Virus record (IMG/VR): IMGVR_UViG_3300046170_000353
Span: 1 to 59,052 of that record
Length of the DNA stretch: 59,052 nt
Reading direction: 5' to 3' (one strand)
From: a virus
Translations under genes and position numbers: made by a program
Shown here: piece after piece, positions 23,441 to 35,391 of the stretch
Layout of the letters: each line of letters starts with the position of its first letter
Numbering within the stretch: the first letter of the stretch is position 1
Notes under the pieces: generated by a model
What the model was told of the DNA's origin: nothing
Databases searched by the model: none
What the model saw: only the letters and a program-made list of their open reading frames with translations

Positions 23441-24487
23441 ATGGAAACTGAAACTAAAAAAGCACTTGTTTGTGGTGCAGGTGGCTTCATCGGAAGTCAT
23501 ATGGTAAGGAAACTCAAGTTAGAAGGATACTGGGTAAGAGGTGCAGATGTAAAAGAACCAGATTTTTCTGGAACAGAAGCAGATGAATTTCTAACTGGTG
23601 ATTTAACAGACCAAGCATTTTGCAAAGATGTAACTAATATAGAGTTTGATGAGATATATCAGTTTGCTGCTGATATGGGTGGAGCAGGATATATTTTTAC
23701 AGGAGAACACGATGCAGATGTAATGAATAACTCTGCAACAATCAATCTAAACATATTAAGAAACGTCAAAGATTATAAACCAAAGATATTCTTTTCATCC
23801 TCTGCGTGTATGTACCCAGAGCATAATCAACTAGACCCAAACACACCAGACTGCCGTGAAGATACTGCCTACCCTGCCAACCCAGATTCAGAATATGGTT
23901 GGGAAAAACTTTTCTCTGAAAGGTTATACCTTTCTTATCATCGTAACTACGATGTTCCTGTTCGCATTGCCAGATATCATAATATCTTCGGTCCCGAAGG
24001 AACGTGGACGGGTGGAAGAGAAAAAGCTCCTGCAGCAATCTGTCGCAAAGTTGCTGAACTCCCACAGGAAGGTGGAACTATTGAGGTGTGGGGAGATGGC
24101 TTACAAACTCGTTCCTTCTTGTTCGTTGATGAATGCGTCGAAGCAACTTATAGATTAGTTCAATCAGACTTCACTGGTCCTGTGAATATAGGTTCAGAAG
24201 AAATGGTATCTATCAATGGACTTGTAGATATTGCAGCAAAGGCAGCAGATAAAAAAGTAGAGAAAAATCATATTGAAGGTCCGTTAGGTGTTCGTGGTCG
24301 TAATTCAAATAACGATTTAATTAAAGAGAAGTTAGATTGGAATTATACAATGACACTTGAAGAAGGTATTAAGAAAACATATGACTGGATAAATGAGAAT
24401 CAGATGGGAAATAAACCAGTAGTAGAAGAGGTTGTTGAACCTAAATTAAATCCATTTAGTAGGTTTATGAAATGGATGGATCAATGA
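23441..24487 (+). CDS. GDP-mannose 3,5-epimerase-like SDR (plant GME type)
   Basis: 348 residues, intact. Typical GME segments: CGAGGFIGSHMVRKLK, FAADMGGAGYIFTGEHDADV, SSSACMYPEHNQ, SEYGWEKLFSERLY (YxxxK type), HNIFGPEGTWTGGREKAPAA, EVWGDGLQTRSFLFVDECVE. GME turns GDP-D-mannose into GDP-L-galactose or GDP-L-gulose. AAGGAG lies upstream of ATG 23441. A 40-residue C-terminal extension (VVEEVVEPKLNPFSRFMKW) goes past the usual end. Gives the operon a third GDP-sugar route besides fucose. Confidence 0.88.
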   Translation: METETKKALVCGAGGFIGSHMVRKLKLEGYWVRGADVKEPDFSGTEADEFLTGDLTDQAFCKDVTNIEFDEIYQFAADMGGAGYIFTGEHDADVMNNSATINLNILRNVKDYKPKIFFSSSACMYPEHNQLDPNTPDCREDTAYPANPDSEYGWEKLFSERLYLSYHRNYDVPVRIARYHNIFGPEGTWTGGREKAPAAICRKVAELPQEGGTIEVWGDGLQTRSFLFVDECVEATYRLVQSDFTGPVNIGSEEMVSINGLVDIAAKAADKKVEKNHIEGPLGVRGRNSNNDLIKEKLDWNYTMTLEEGIKKTYDWINENQMGNKPVVEEVVEPKLNPFSRFMKWMDQ

Positions 24488-25333
24488 TAATAACCGTTTT
24501 AGGTTCAAGTGGTCAAATCGGTGCATATCTTTCAGAGTATCTTTCAAAGAAAGGACATATTGTAAGAGAGTTTGATATGGTAAATGGTGAGCATCAGGAT
24601 ATGACTCACATTCCTAATACATATCTTCGCAATGCAATTATGGAAAGTGACTTTGTTTTCTTTCTTGCTTTTGATGTAGGTGGTTCAAGGTATCTTAAAA
24701 AGTATCAGCATACATTTGATTTTGTGAATAACAATACAAGATTGATGGCAAATGCATTTGGTCTTCTACAAGAATATGATAAACCATTTGTATTCGCATC
24801 ATCTCAAATGAGTAATATGAGTTACTCACCATATGGAACTTTGAAAAGAGTCGGTGAATTATATACTGAATCACTTGGTGGATTAATCGTAAAGTTCTGG
24901 AATGTATATGGTATTGAAAAAGACCACGATAAAGCACACGTAATCACAGACTTTATTAGAAAAGGATTTGAAGAAGGTGACTTTGAGATGATGACAGATG
25001 GTGAAGAAGTTAGACAGTTTTTATACGCAGAAGATTGTTGTGAAGGACTAGAAGCTGTAATGAAAAATTATGATGAGTTCTATGCTAACGACCCGTTACA
25101 TATCACTAACTTTGACTATACATCTATTCGTGAAGTTGCTATAATAATAGAAAATGAATTTAAATTAATTGGTAAACCAATTAATATTCTACCAGGTCAA
25201 GCAAGTGACTCTGTTCAACTTGATAAAAGAAATGAAGCAGACCGTTTCATTGAAAAATACTGGTCTCCGAAAAACTGATTTAGAAACTGGCATTGCAAAA
25301 GTATTTGAAGCAATGAAAAAAAATTATGACTAA
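24484..25333 (+). CDS. NAD-dependent sugar epimerase/dehydratase (SDR), frameshifted near 25270
   Basis: Rossmann SDR: TVLGSSGQIGAYLSEYLSKK start, FFLAFDVGGSRY, ASSQMSNMSYSPYGTLKRVG (active-site YxxxK), FWNVYGIEKDHDKAHV, GEEVRQFLYAEDCC. Exact sugar not readable. As written the frame stops at 25278; removing one A near 25270 extends it as SPKTDLETGIAKVFEAMKKN to TAA 25331-25333, about 282 residues. Start ATG 24484 by ATGA overlap with GME (an earlier ATG at 24472 is in frame). Confidence 0.85.
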
Positions 25334-26102
25334 AGTAAGCACCATTACTCCTTGCTATAATATGAGCAAGTATATGAAGGGTTTTTTAGATAACCTTTCC
25401 ACACAAACTCATAAAGATTTAGAGATTGTTTTAGACCACAATGACCCTTCAGATGAAGAAGTTAAACTGGTCGAAGAATATAATGAAGAGTATGATAATA
25501 TTTTACATATTAAAGTAGAAGGTGTTGACCCTATTGGTACATCTATGAATCGTTGTATTGAATATGCAACAGGTGATTATCTTTGTATTTGGAATGTGGA
25601 TGATTTAAGAACACCAGATTCAATTGAAGTGATGGCAAAGGCATTGGATGAAAATCCTGATGTTGATTTTGTATATGGTAATTATGTTATAGTTCCTAGA
25701 TTTGGTAGTACAGAAGGACAATATGTTGATGAGACAGGAAGAGAAGATGAACTTAAAACAGGTATGATTTTAGGTCCATACTTTATGTTTCGTAAATCAT
25801 TACTTGAAAAGTCTGGTGTATTTGATGAACAGTTAGTTCAAGGTGCTGATTACGATTTAGCATTAAGACTTGCTTTCAATGCTAAAGGTTTACATCTACC
25901 AATAAATCTTGGTTATTACCTTAATGAAGGATTAGGTCAAAGCACAAAACCTGATAGTAAACAGCCAATTGAAAGAACAGTAATTGAACTTCGTTATAAC
26001 ATAAGAGTTTTAGATCCTCATCTTGTACCATATACAAGAGCATATGATGTGGGAAATATAATTGTTGATGAAGAAAAAATTCCTGTTTCTAATTTTAGAT
26101 GA
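25326..26102 (+). CDS. Glycosyltransferase family 2-like
   Basis: 258 residues. GT-A fold start KVSTITPCYNMSKYMKGFLD, THKDLEIVLDHNDPSDE, nucleotide-sugar region GDYLCIWNVDDLRTPDS (DD of the metal site), and acceptor-side ASP/GADYDLALRLAF. Would add one sugar to the phage-directed glycan. Overlaps the repaired end of the preceding SDR by eight bases and the next gene as ATGA. Confidence 0.85.
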   Translation: MTKVSTITPCYNMSKYMKGFLDNLSTQTHKDLEIVLDHNDPSDEEVKLVEEYNEEYDNILHIKVEGVDPIGTSMNRCIEYATGDYLCIWNVDDLRTPDSIEVMAKALDENPDVDFVYGNYVIVPRFGSTEGQYVDETGREDELKTGMILGPYFMFRKSLLEKSGVFDEQLVQGADYDLALRLAFNAKGLHLPINLGYYLNEGLGQSTKPDSKQPIERTVIELRYNIRVLDPHLVPYTRAYDVGNIIVDEEKIPVSNFR

Positions 26103-26725
26103 ATCACACAACACTTGAAAAAATAATTTCTGAAACTCAGAGTAGTCCATATATCAAATGGAATGATGAATCACTTGCAGATTTAATTCGTAATGATAAT
26201 GTCTACAATGTTTTCATATTTAATAAGGATGGAAATCATGGATACTTTTCTTTATTACATAACCTCACATCTAATATTGAAGGAACTATTGTTGAATTAG
26301 GTAATCGTGAAGGACTTGGAATACTCTCCATTTATGATGCACTTCAACCTAACAGTGAGTTCTATACATTAGATATTGTAGATGACGTTCGTTTTGTAAA
26401 TGATAAGATAAAGAATGACTCTAGAGTTCATATACTCAATGATTTTGATGCTTTAGATTCTGAAAGAGTATCAAAAACTTTTGAAAAGAAAAGCATCTCA
26501 ATGATATTTTTAGATACTATTCATACTTATGAACAAGTATTGTCAGAGTTAATAGTATGGAAACAATATATGAAAGATGATTGTGTAATGTTAGTTGATG
26601 ATATACGTCCATCTATGCCTGGTCGCACGAAGTGGAGATTTCATACAGAGTTAGACTATACTTATAAGTATGATGTAACTGAATGGGCACATAATGATAC
26701 AGGTTTTGGAGTGTATTTAAAATGA
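26099..26725 (+). CDS. SAM-dependent methyltransferase (class I, Methyltransf_24-like)
   Basis: 208 residues. GTIVELGNREGLGILSIYDA is the SAM-binding glycine loop, followed by EFYTLDIVDD (acidic end of strand 2) and MIFLDTIHTYEQVLSEL plus VMLVDDIRPSMPG, typical of small-molecule or sugar methyltransferases. Position between two glycosyltransferases points to sugar methylation. ATGA overlaps on both sides. Confidence 0.78.
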   Translation: MNHTTLEKIISETQSSPYIKWNDESLADLIRNDNVYNVFIFNKDGNHGYFSLLHNLTSNIEGTIVELGNREGLGILSIYDALQPNSEFYTLDIVDDVRFVNDKIKNDSRVHILNDFDALDSERVSKTFEKKSISMIFLDTIHTYEQVLSELIVWKQYMKDDCVMLVDDIRPSMPGRTKWRFHTELDYTYKYDVTEWAHNDTGFGVYLK

Positions 26726-27624
26726 AAGTAATTGGACTAATACCATTTAAAAATGAAGAGTATTTTCTTCCAACATACTTATCAAATGTTAAACCGATAT
26801 GTGATGAAATAATTGCTGTTGATGACCACTCAACAGATAACTCCCGTAAGATTATGGAAGATGCAGGAGTGATTGTCAAAGGATATGATGATACTGAAAA
26901 ACTAAAGGGTGGATGGACTTGTGGTTTGATTCGTCAACATCTTTTTAACTATGGTCGTGAAGCAGGTGGTACACACTTTGTTTGTCTTGATGCTGATGAA
27001 ACTTTTACATCTAATTTTGTTCCAATTGCGAGAGAAATAATGGAACAATTAGAACCAGGTGAAAAAGTTAGAATGCAATGGTTAGCACTCTGGAAAAGTT
27101 GTACTCATTTTAGAAATGATTACACAGTTTGGAGTAATAACTTTAAAGATTTTATTGTTCGTGATGATACTTCATTAGATTACAACTATGGATATATGTG
27201 TGAAGGTAGAACTATAGGACCTAATACAGATGAAACACAAAGAACTTTAGAATTAGAACACGGTGCTGTACTACATTATCAGTTTAGTTTCTATAACAAT
27301 TTCCAATTAAAACAAGCTTGGTGTCAGATAGGAGAACTTGTTCAAAAAGGTCAAGGAGCAATACACGAAATCAATAATAAGTATAGTATCACTATGCTAG
27401 AGGATAATGTAGGTATGACACAGATGCCAGAAGAATGGATTGAGAATATTCCACTCCCAGATATACCTAACTTTGACCCAGAATGGAATGAGAAATATTT
27501 TATGAGAAAGAACCTACTACCAGACATCTATAGACATTTTGATGAATATGGGGTAGAATACTTCAAGGATTTAAATGTATGGCACATCCCACAATTGAGA
27601 GATAGATTAAATGGAAAAAATTAA
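26722..27624 (+). CDS. Glycosyltransferase family 2-like (300 aa)
   Basis: GT-A start VIGLIPFKNEEYFLPTYLSN, CDEIIAVDDHSTDNSRKIME, and metal-site THFVCLDADETFTSNF (DAD). The second half (LWKSCTHFRNDYTVWSNNF, LEHGAVLHYQFSFYNNF) has the tryptophan/histidine-rich layout of GT2-like transferases that act on bacterial glycans. Specific sugar unknown. Overlaps the next gene by 14 bases. Confidence 0.8.
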   Translation: MKVIGLIPFKNEEYFLPTYLSNVKPICDEIIAVDDHSTDNSRKIMEDAGVIVKGYDDTEKLKGGWTCGLIRQHLFNYGREAGGTHFVCLDADETFTSNFVPIAREIMEQLEPGEKVRMQWLALWKSCTHFRNDYTVWSNNFKDFIVRDDTSLDYNYGYMCEGRTIGPNTDETQRTLELEHGAVLHYQFSFYNNFQLKQAWCQIGELVQKGQGAIHEINNKYSITMLEDNVGMTQMPEEWIENIPLPDIPNFDPEWNEKYFMRKNLLPDIYRHFDEYGVEYFKDLNVWHIPQLRDRLNGKN

Positions 27625-28704
27625 AGTTGCGTTTATAAAATTTGGTGGTATGGCAAATGGTGGAACCGAAAAGTATCTACAAACTATTGCTGCACATTTA
27701 CCAAAAGATGAGTTTCAAGTTGACTTCTTTTATTGTGATGCTGCACCTTATATTGGTTCAGATTTTAAGCATCTTGATACTGATGAATCAAGAGTTGAGT
27801 ATACAAAATCTCACGGTGTAAATCTAATCAAGTTTGATGTAGAATTTAAAGATGTAACTAAACCAACTCACGATTGGGTGAATACTAATTTCTTTGATTT
27901 ATTTGATGAAGATAATTATGATGTAATACAAACTGGTCGTTCTGGACATCCAGAATATCCATTCATTCATATTAATAAGACACCTATTATTGATAGTATT
28001 CATCTTGCAGGGTATGGGTGAAGACAAAGCTAATGTCTATCGCACAGTTTTAATATCTCAAGAACAAAAATCTAAATGGGTACAGGCAGGTGGTAGTCCA
28101 CAGAGAGGTGTAATTATTCCTGTTCCTGTTGAAGTTCCAGAGTATGATACAACATCTTACATTGAAGAGTTTGGATGGGAAGATAAGTTTGTATTTGGTA
28201 TGCATCAAAGAAACGATATGCATATCTTTTCACCAATGCCATTAGATGCATACGAAGAAATACAAAGTGATGATACTGCATTTTTAATTTTAGGTGGTAG
28301 TACAAATCATCGTAAACAAGCAAAAGATTATCAACTAAAGAATGTTAAATTTTTAGATACGACAAGTGATATAAATTTGATTCATAAGTTTTTAAATACA
28401 CTGAATGTTTATGCACACGGAAGGTCTGATGGTGAACAATGTTCAAGTTCAATTATTGAAGGACTATCACATCATTTACCTATGATAAGTCATACCGCAC
28501 CAAGTATGGGACAGAAAGAGCAGATAGGTGATGCAGGTGAAGTTGTTGAAGATTATCAAGAATATTCTGAAGCAATGAAAAATTTAATGTGTAATAAAAA
28601 TTACTACGTTGTTTGTAAATTAAACGCAGAGAAAAGATATAGAGAAATATACGATGTGCCATCTATTATAAGTAGGTTTATGGAATTGTATCGGGAGGCT
28701 GCAA

Positions 28705-28712
<8 letters not shown>
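27611..28712 (+). CDS. Glycosyltransferase family 4-like, frameshifted near 28012
   Basis: GT-B enzyme: N-terminal KVAFIKFGGMANGGTEKYLQ, middle NVYRTVLISQEQKSKWVQ, and C-terminal TAFLILGGSTNHRK and GEQCSSSIIEGLSHHLPMIS, the usual donor-binding EGLxxxLP-type motif. As written, one frame stops at 28021 and the next carries the C-terminal domain to 28712. One extra base in 28010-28017 (ggtatggg) explains it; repaired length about 366 residues. Confidence 0.83.
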
Positions 28713-30443
<1,731 letters not shown>

Positions 30444-30444
<1 letters not shown>

Positions 30445-31392
30445 TGTTTATTTCATCTTGTCCTTTACGAGTATCTTTATTTGGTGGTTCAACAGATAAT
30501 CCAGTCTTTGTAGAAAGATATGGATATGGTTCTGTAATTAGTTTTGCGTGTAGTCTTAAAACTTATATCACATTACACGAAGATAAGTTAGGTTATAATA
30601 ATCAAGGTGGAAAATATATTATTAATTACTCAAAGAGAGAAGAGGTAACTGATGTTCGTAAAATTAAAAATGAATTAATACGAATAGTTCTTGATTATTT
30701 TAGAACACCACCCTGTGAATGTTTCAATGACCAGTGATGCATACTCACAAGGAAGTGGTCTTGCATCTTCATCATCTTACATTATTAGTTTACTCAAATG
30801 TCTTACGATGTATTATAAAACACCGATGACTGATGTTGAAATATGTGAAATGGCATATCGTTTAGAATTAATTATGAATCCTTATTGTGGTTATCAAGAT
30901 CCATATGGTTGTGGTGTAGGTGGATTTAAAAGAATTGAATTTAAGAGAGGTGGTATTGTCAAATATAATTTTATGAACTCTGATTTATTTCGTGAGTTTG
31001 ATGCACATTTAATCTTTACTGGTGTGACAAGAAATTCTAAAAAAGTTTTGAAAGATGTAACTGCGAATATTGAAAAATCAAGACCATTACTAGAGGCTGT
31101 TGAAATTGCACACGATGCTTTCTATAAAAAAAATTATGATGATTTTTTAAATCTAATGAATGATAGTTGGATATTGAAGAAAAATACATCATCTACAATA
31201 TTAAAGAACAATTGGATAAAACAAATGGATGAAGAATTAATTGAAAATAAATCTGTGATTGCACATAAATTATGTGGTGCGGGTAATGGTGGTTTCTTTC
31301 TAACATTTTCTAAAAAGGGACAGTTGAATATTCCGTTTGATTATGTTAAAATAGATGTAGAAACTAAAGGTGTAACTGGAAAAGAATTATGA
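30444..31392 (+). CDS. GHMP-family sugar kinase (heptose-phosphate kinase-like), frameshifted near 30712
   Basis: Similar to HddA-type D-glycero-D-manno-heptose-7-phosphate kinases: SCPLRVSLFGGSTDNP start, ATP-binding QGSGLASSSSYIISLLK, ELIMNPYCGYQDPYGC, GAGNGGFFLTF near the C-terminus. The 5' part stops at 30737; the rest continues one frame over to 31392. An extra C in 30711-30713 fits (TPPVNVSMTSDAYSQG restored), giving about 315 residues. It would phosphorylate a heptose-7-phosphate made by the isomerase encoded next. Confidence 0.85.
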
Positions 31393-31892
31393 ATCCTTTT
31401 GAAGAGTATGTTAAAACTCTTGAGTGTGCTCATATGGAAGTTGAGTTCTTCAAGTTTCAGAAAGAATATTATACACATCCAAGAATTATAATTTTAGGAA
31501 ATGGTGGTAGCAACTCTGTTGCATCTCATATATCTCAAGATTATATGAAGTTTAATGGTAAGAAAGTATCAGTGTTATCTGACCCATCAATGATAACAAT
31601 GTTATCAAATGATTTTGGATATGATCACGCATATGAAAAGTTCTTAGAGTATTATGTTGAGAAAGATACTCTCGTAATTATTATGAGTTCTGGTGGTGAG
31701 TCACCTAATATGTTGAACTGTTTGAATTGGTGCGAAGAAACTGAAACTGATTATGGAGTTCTAACAGGATTTAAGATTGATAATACAATAAGAACAGTTG
31801 CAAAAAATGCACTTTGGAACTATCATATTGACAGTGATAGTTATGGGGTTGTTGAGTGTGTTCATCAGATTTTTCTTCACGGAGTTATATGA
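31389..31892 (+). CDS. SIS-domain phosphosugar isomerase (GmhA-like)
   Basis: 167 residues. Typical of sedoheptulose-7-phosphate isomerases: IILGNGGSNSVASHISQDYM (sugar-phosphate Ser/Gly loop), SVLSDPSMITMLSNDFGYDH, VIIMSSGGESPNMLNCLNWC. GmhA makes D-glycero-D-manno-heptose-7-phosphate. Flanked by the kinase and the phosphatase/nucleotidyltransferase fusion, which completes the NDP-heptose order. ATGA overlaps on both sides. Confidence 0.85.
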   Translation: MNPFEEYVKTLECAHMEVEFFKFQKEYYTHPRIIILGNGGSNSVASHISQDYMKFNGKKVSVLSDPSMITMLSNDFGYDHAYEKFLEYYVEKDTLVIIMSSGGESPNMLNCLNWCEETETDYGVLTGFKIDNTIRTVAKNALWNYHIDSDSYGVVECVHQIFLHGVI

Positions 31893-32633
31893 AATATTGT
31901 TTTGATATAGATGGGACTTTATGTGAAACTCCAAGTGATCCAGATGGACATAATGTAAGGTATTGGGATTCACAACCTTATCCTTTTATGATTGAGCAAG
32001 TCAATCGTCTTTATGATGAAGGTCATAAGATTATTATGATGACTGCAAGAGGAAGAGGTTCTGGTAAAGATTGGACTCAATTAACAAGAGAGCAATTAGA
32101 TCGTTGGGGTTATAAGTATCACGAGATTGAGCCTATGTTTCATAAACCAACTGCAGATTTGTTTATAGATGATAAAGGTATTAATGTAGAAGAGTGGAAG
32201 AAAACTGTTCCACCTAAGAAAGGTATTATTGCAGGTAACTTTGATGTAATACATCCTGGTTATATAAGAATGTTTCAAGGAAGCAAAAGAACATTGTAAT
32301 CATCTAACAGTTGCATTACACGAAGACCCATCAATGGCAAGACCGAATAAATTAAAACCAGTCCAGACTGTAGAAGATCGAAAAGAAATACTACACGCTA
32401 TTAAATATGTTGATGATGTTGTAGTTTATCAAGCAGAAGAAACATTCCATCATTATCTAAAAGATTATCATATTCGTTTCTTAGGAACTGATTATATGGA
32501 TGGTAGTTATACAGGAAAAGATTTATCTATTGAAATTGTTTGGTTAAGTCGTAATCACGACTATTCAAGTACAAAATTAAAAACACAAATTTACAACACA
32601 ATTAACGGAAAGGTTTACGGAGAATATGATTAG
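31889..32633 (+). CDS. HAD phosphatase fused to a nucleotidyltransferase, frameshifted near 32279
   Basis: N-terminal HAD domain: YCFDIDGTLCETP (DxDGT), IIMMTARGRGSGKDW, HKPTADLFIDDKG. C-terminal nucleotidyltransferase domain: GIIAGNFDVIHPGYIRMFQ (HPGY in place of HxGH), RKEILHAIKYVDDVVVY and WLSRNHDYSSTKLK. As written the frame stops at 32299; removing one G at 32279-32280 gives FQEAKEHCNHLTVALHEDPS and about 247 residues. Probably dephosphorylates and nucleotidylates a heptose, closing the kinase-isomerase pathway. The nucleotide used (GDP or ADP) is not readable. Confidence 0.82.
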
Positions 32634-33426
32634 TTTTAATAACATTGGTAATCTTGGAAGACTTGCAAATCAGATGTTTCAATATGCATCATTAAAAGGT
32701 ATTGCAAGAAATCGTGGATATGAATTTAGTATTCCACCAGAGCAAGTCTTTGGACAAAATGATCCATTAGTAAAAGAATCACCTCTGAATATCTACAACG
32801 TATTTGAAAATATAAGTAAGAATAATATTCAGATATCAAAGAATCCTATTCTACAAGAAAGGATGCACGAGTTTGATGAAGAACTTTTTAGGTCTTGTCC
32901 TGATAATGTTGACTTCTTTGGTTACTATCAATCACCAAAATATTTTGAACATGTAAAAGATGAAATCAAGAATGATTTTAAGTTTTCTGATGAAGTAGAA
33001 TCATTATGTAATGAGATGTATGAGTCAATTAGCGGAAATAAAGTTGTATCATTACATATCAGAAGAACAGATTATACTGTGAATAATAATCATCCATTAC
33101 AACCGATGAGTTATTATGAAGATGCATTAAAATTATTTGATAAAAATGTTCAGATACTTGTGTTTTCAGATGATCCTAAATGGTGCCAAGAACAAGAACT
33201 CTTTGCTGATGATAGTGTGATGATATCTGAAGGTAATGATGCTGATATTGATTTATGTTTGATGACAAAATGTGATTATCATATTATTGCAAACTCATCA
33301 TTCTCTTGGTGGGGTGCTTGGTTAGGTGATAGTGAAAAAGTTGTTGCTCCAAGTAATTGGTTTGCTGATAGTTGTGCAGGTAAGTCTGTAAAAGATATGG
33401 AGTTTAGTGACTGGACTTGGGTATGA
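32626..33426 (+). CDS. Glycosyltransferase family 11, alpha-1,2-fucosyltransferase-like
   Basis: 266 residues, intact. GT11 signatures: NIGNLGRLANQMFQYASLKG at the N-terminus, VVSLHIRRTDYTVNNNH, and NSSFSWWGAWLGDSEKVVAP. The enzyme uses GDP-fucose, which gmd and fcl in the same operon would supply. Acceptor unknown. Eight-base overlap with the preceding gene; ATGA with the next. Confidence 0.9.
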   Translation: MISFNNIGNLGRLANQMFQYASLKGIARNRGYEFSIPPEQVFGQNDPLVKESPLNIYNVFENISKNNIQISKNPILQERMHEFDEELFRSCPDNVDFFGYYQSPKYFEHVKDEIKNDFKFSDEVESLCNEMYESISGNKVVSLHIRRTDYTVNNNHPLQPMSYYEDALKLFDKNVQILVFSDDPKWCQEQELFADDSVMISEGNDADIDLCLMTKCDYHIIANSSFSWWGAWLGDSEKVVAPSNWFADSCAGKSVKDMEFSDWTWV

Positions 33427-33842
33427 CTTTTATACCAGAAGAAGAGTATCAAAAGATAATGAAAACGATGCCAGTTTTCTGTGCAGACTTTTTAATTTTT
33501 GCTGAAAAAAAATATCTATTAATTAAAAGGAAAGAAGAACCAGTTAAAGATGTATACTGGGTAGTTGGTGGTAGATTAAGATATAAAGAAACAATGGCAG
33601 AGTTAGCCAAAAGAGTTATGATGCAAGAGATAGGTCAAAGTTTTACTGACTTTAAAATTATCGGATATTCAAATTATATTTTTCCAGATGTTCCAGATGC
33701 AAGGGCAACTCATACACCTACACTCTTACATATTGTTCCTGTCAAAAAGATGTTTGAACCAAAGATAGATAATAAACACACTGATTATATCTGGTCTGAT
33801 AAACTACCAGAAGAAATGTTAAAACAAACTACTTGGTTATGA
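33423..33842 (+). CDS. Nudix hydrolase, GDP-mannose mannosyl hydrolase-like
   Basis: 139 residues. Signature region WVVGGRLRYKETMAELAKRV then MMQEIG, a Nudix box without all classic glutamates, as in GDP-mannose mannosyl hydrolases (Gmm). Gmm splits GDP-mannose or GDP-glucose. In this operon it might tune the GDP-mannose pool used by gmd and the epimerase. ATG 33423 chosen by ATGA overlap. Confidence 0.75.
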   Translation: MTFIPEEEYQKIMKTMPVFCADFLIFAEKKYLLIKRKEEPVKDVYWVVGGRLRYKETMAELAKRVMMQEIGQSFTDFKIIGYSNYIFPDVPDARATHTPTLLHIVPVKKMFEPKIDNKHTDYIWSDKLPEEMLKQTTWL

Positions 33843-34698
33843 TAAACTTATATTATTCTGAATCATATTGGGGTCACACTCAAACAATGAATGGTCCTCA
33901 TAAGGTTGTAAAAAATCTATTGATGAGTTTAGACCAAGAGAAGATCGATTATGCTATCAATGAAGAGAAGTACGAACATAATTTTCTATTACAATATAAT
34001 GATATTGCACACGAAAAACATTCTAAAATAGAACTTGATACTTGTATTATCGGACCACAAGTTTGGTTGTTTGATACCTATGGACAGTTTCTAATCGAAC
34101 ATCAAGATTATTATAAGAAAATGATTGCACCATCACAGTGGGTCAAAGATAAGTTTATTAATAAATTTAATTTACCAGAGAATAAGTTATCAGTCTGGCC
34201 AGTTGGTATTGAGACATTTAATAATGAAAGAGATATTACATATGATTGTCTGATATATTTCAAGAGAAGAGAGCAGAAAGAATTAGATACAGTCAAGCAA
34301 TTTTTAGATAGTAAAAATCTTACATATAAAATGGTAGAGTATGGTGGATATGGTGAAGATGGATTTAAGGATTTAGTTAATCAAGCAAAGTTCTGTTTCC
34401 TTATTAATGGTACAGAAAGTCAGGGTATTGCAGTTCAAGAGATTATGTCAATGGGAGTTCCGATTATTGCTTGGGATATAAAGAATGGTTAGACCAAGGA
34501 GAAGCATACAGAGTTCCTGCAACATCGATACCTTATTGGGATGAGAGATGTGGAGAAGTATTTTTTAACATAGATGAACTGGATGTGACATTTTCTAAAT
34601 TTTATGCTACACTAGACGAATATGATCCAAAAGCATTTATTAAGGACAATCTATCCTTTGAATGCTCTGTCAAAACTTTATTAGATATATTAAGATGA
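33839..34698 (+). CDS. Glycosyltransferase (GT4-like), frameshifted near 34475
   Basis: Start INLYYSESYWGHTQTMNGPH, then QVWLFDTYGQFLIEHQDYYK, MIAPSQWVKDKFINKF, and donor-site GTESQGIAVQEIMSMGVPII. The frame stops at 34492, while the neighbouring frame carries KEWLDQGEAYRVPATSIPYW onward to 34698. Here a base is missing (34473-34477), unlike most indels in the window, which are extra bases. Repaired length about 286 residues. Acceptor unknown. Confidence 0.75.
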
Positions 34699-35391
34699 AA
34701 ATTCTTATTCTGACTATTGCAACTAATAAGTACATACAATTTGTAGAAAGATTGTATGATAATATTGAAGAGAAGTTTCTCAATGGTCACGAGATACAAG
34801 GTTTATTATTTACTGAACACGATGTAGAAACATCAGATAATATTAAGGTATCTCAAATTGACCACGAACCTTGGCCAATGCCAACACTCAAAGAGATACA
34901 ATTACTTTGTAAAAGAGAAAGATTATATTTCACAGTTTGATTACTGTTACTACTTTGATGTAGATATGGGAATCGTAGATAAGGTTGGTGATGAAGTATT
35001 AGATGATTTAGTTGCAACGATGCATCCATATCAATCATTCTATCCAAAAGAGCAGAGAACATATGACCGTAATCCAAAGTCACTTGCATATGTACCACCA
35101 GGTGAAGAAGGTGAGTTATATTATGCAGGTGGATTCAATGGTGGTTCAACAAAAAGATTTATGGAAATGGCAGAAGTTCTTGCCGATAGAGTCACAAAAG
35201 ATTTAGAGAATGATGTCATTGCATTATGGCACGATGAATCACAGATGAATCGTTACCTGATAGATAATCCACCAACTAAATCATTGACACCATCATATTG
35301 TTTTGCAGAGGAGCAAATGTATAACTCCGAGTATCCTTATGATGCTAAAATTATTGCATTGAAGAAAGACCACAATGAACTTAGATCTTAG
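34695..35391 (+). CDS. Glycosyltransferase family 6 (ABO blood-group enzyme-like), frameshifted near 34892
   Basis: Clear GT6 signatures: FDVDMGIVDKVGDEVLDDLV (DVD metal site), MHPYQSFYPKEQ, YYAGGFNGGSTKRFMEM, ALWHDESQMNRYLIDNPP and PTKSLTPSYCFAEE, matching vertebrate ABO and alpha-1,3-galactosyltransferase family order. As written, the first frame stops at 34940 and the second carries the catalytic part. An extra base at 34891-34894 joins MPTLKRYNYFVKEKDYISQF; repaired length about 231 residues, near bacterial GT6 sizes. A cyanophage GT6 (in P-SSM2) is known from memory. Uses UDP-Gal or UDP-GalNAc in the family. Confidence 0.85.
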
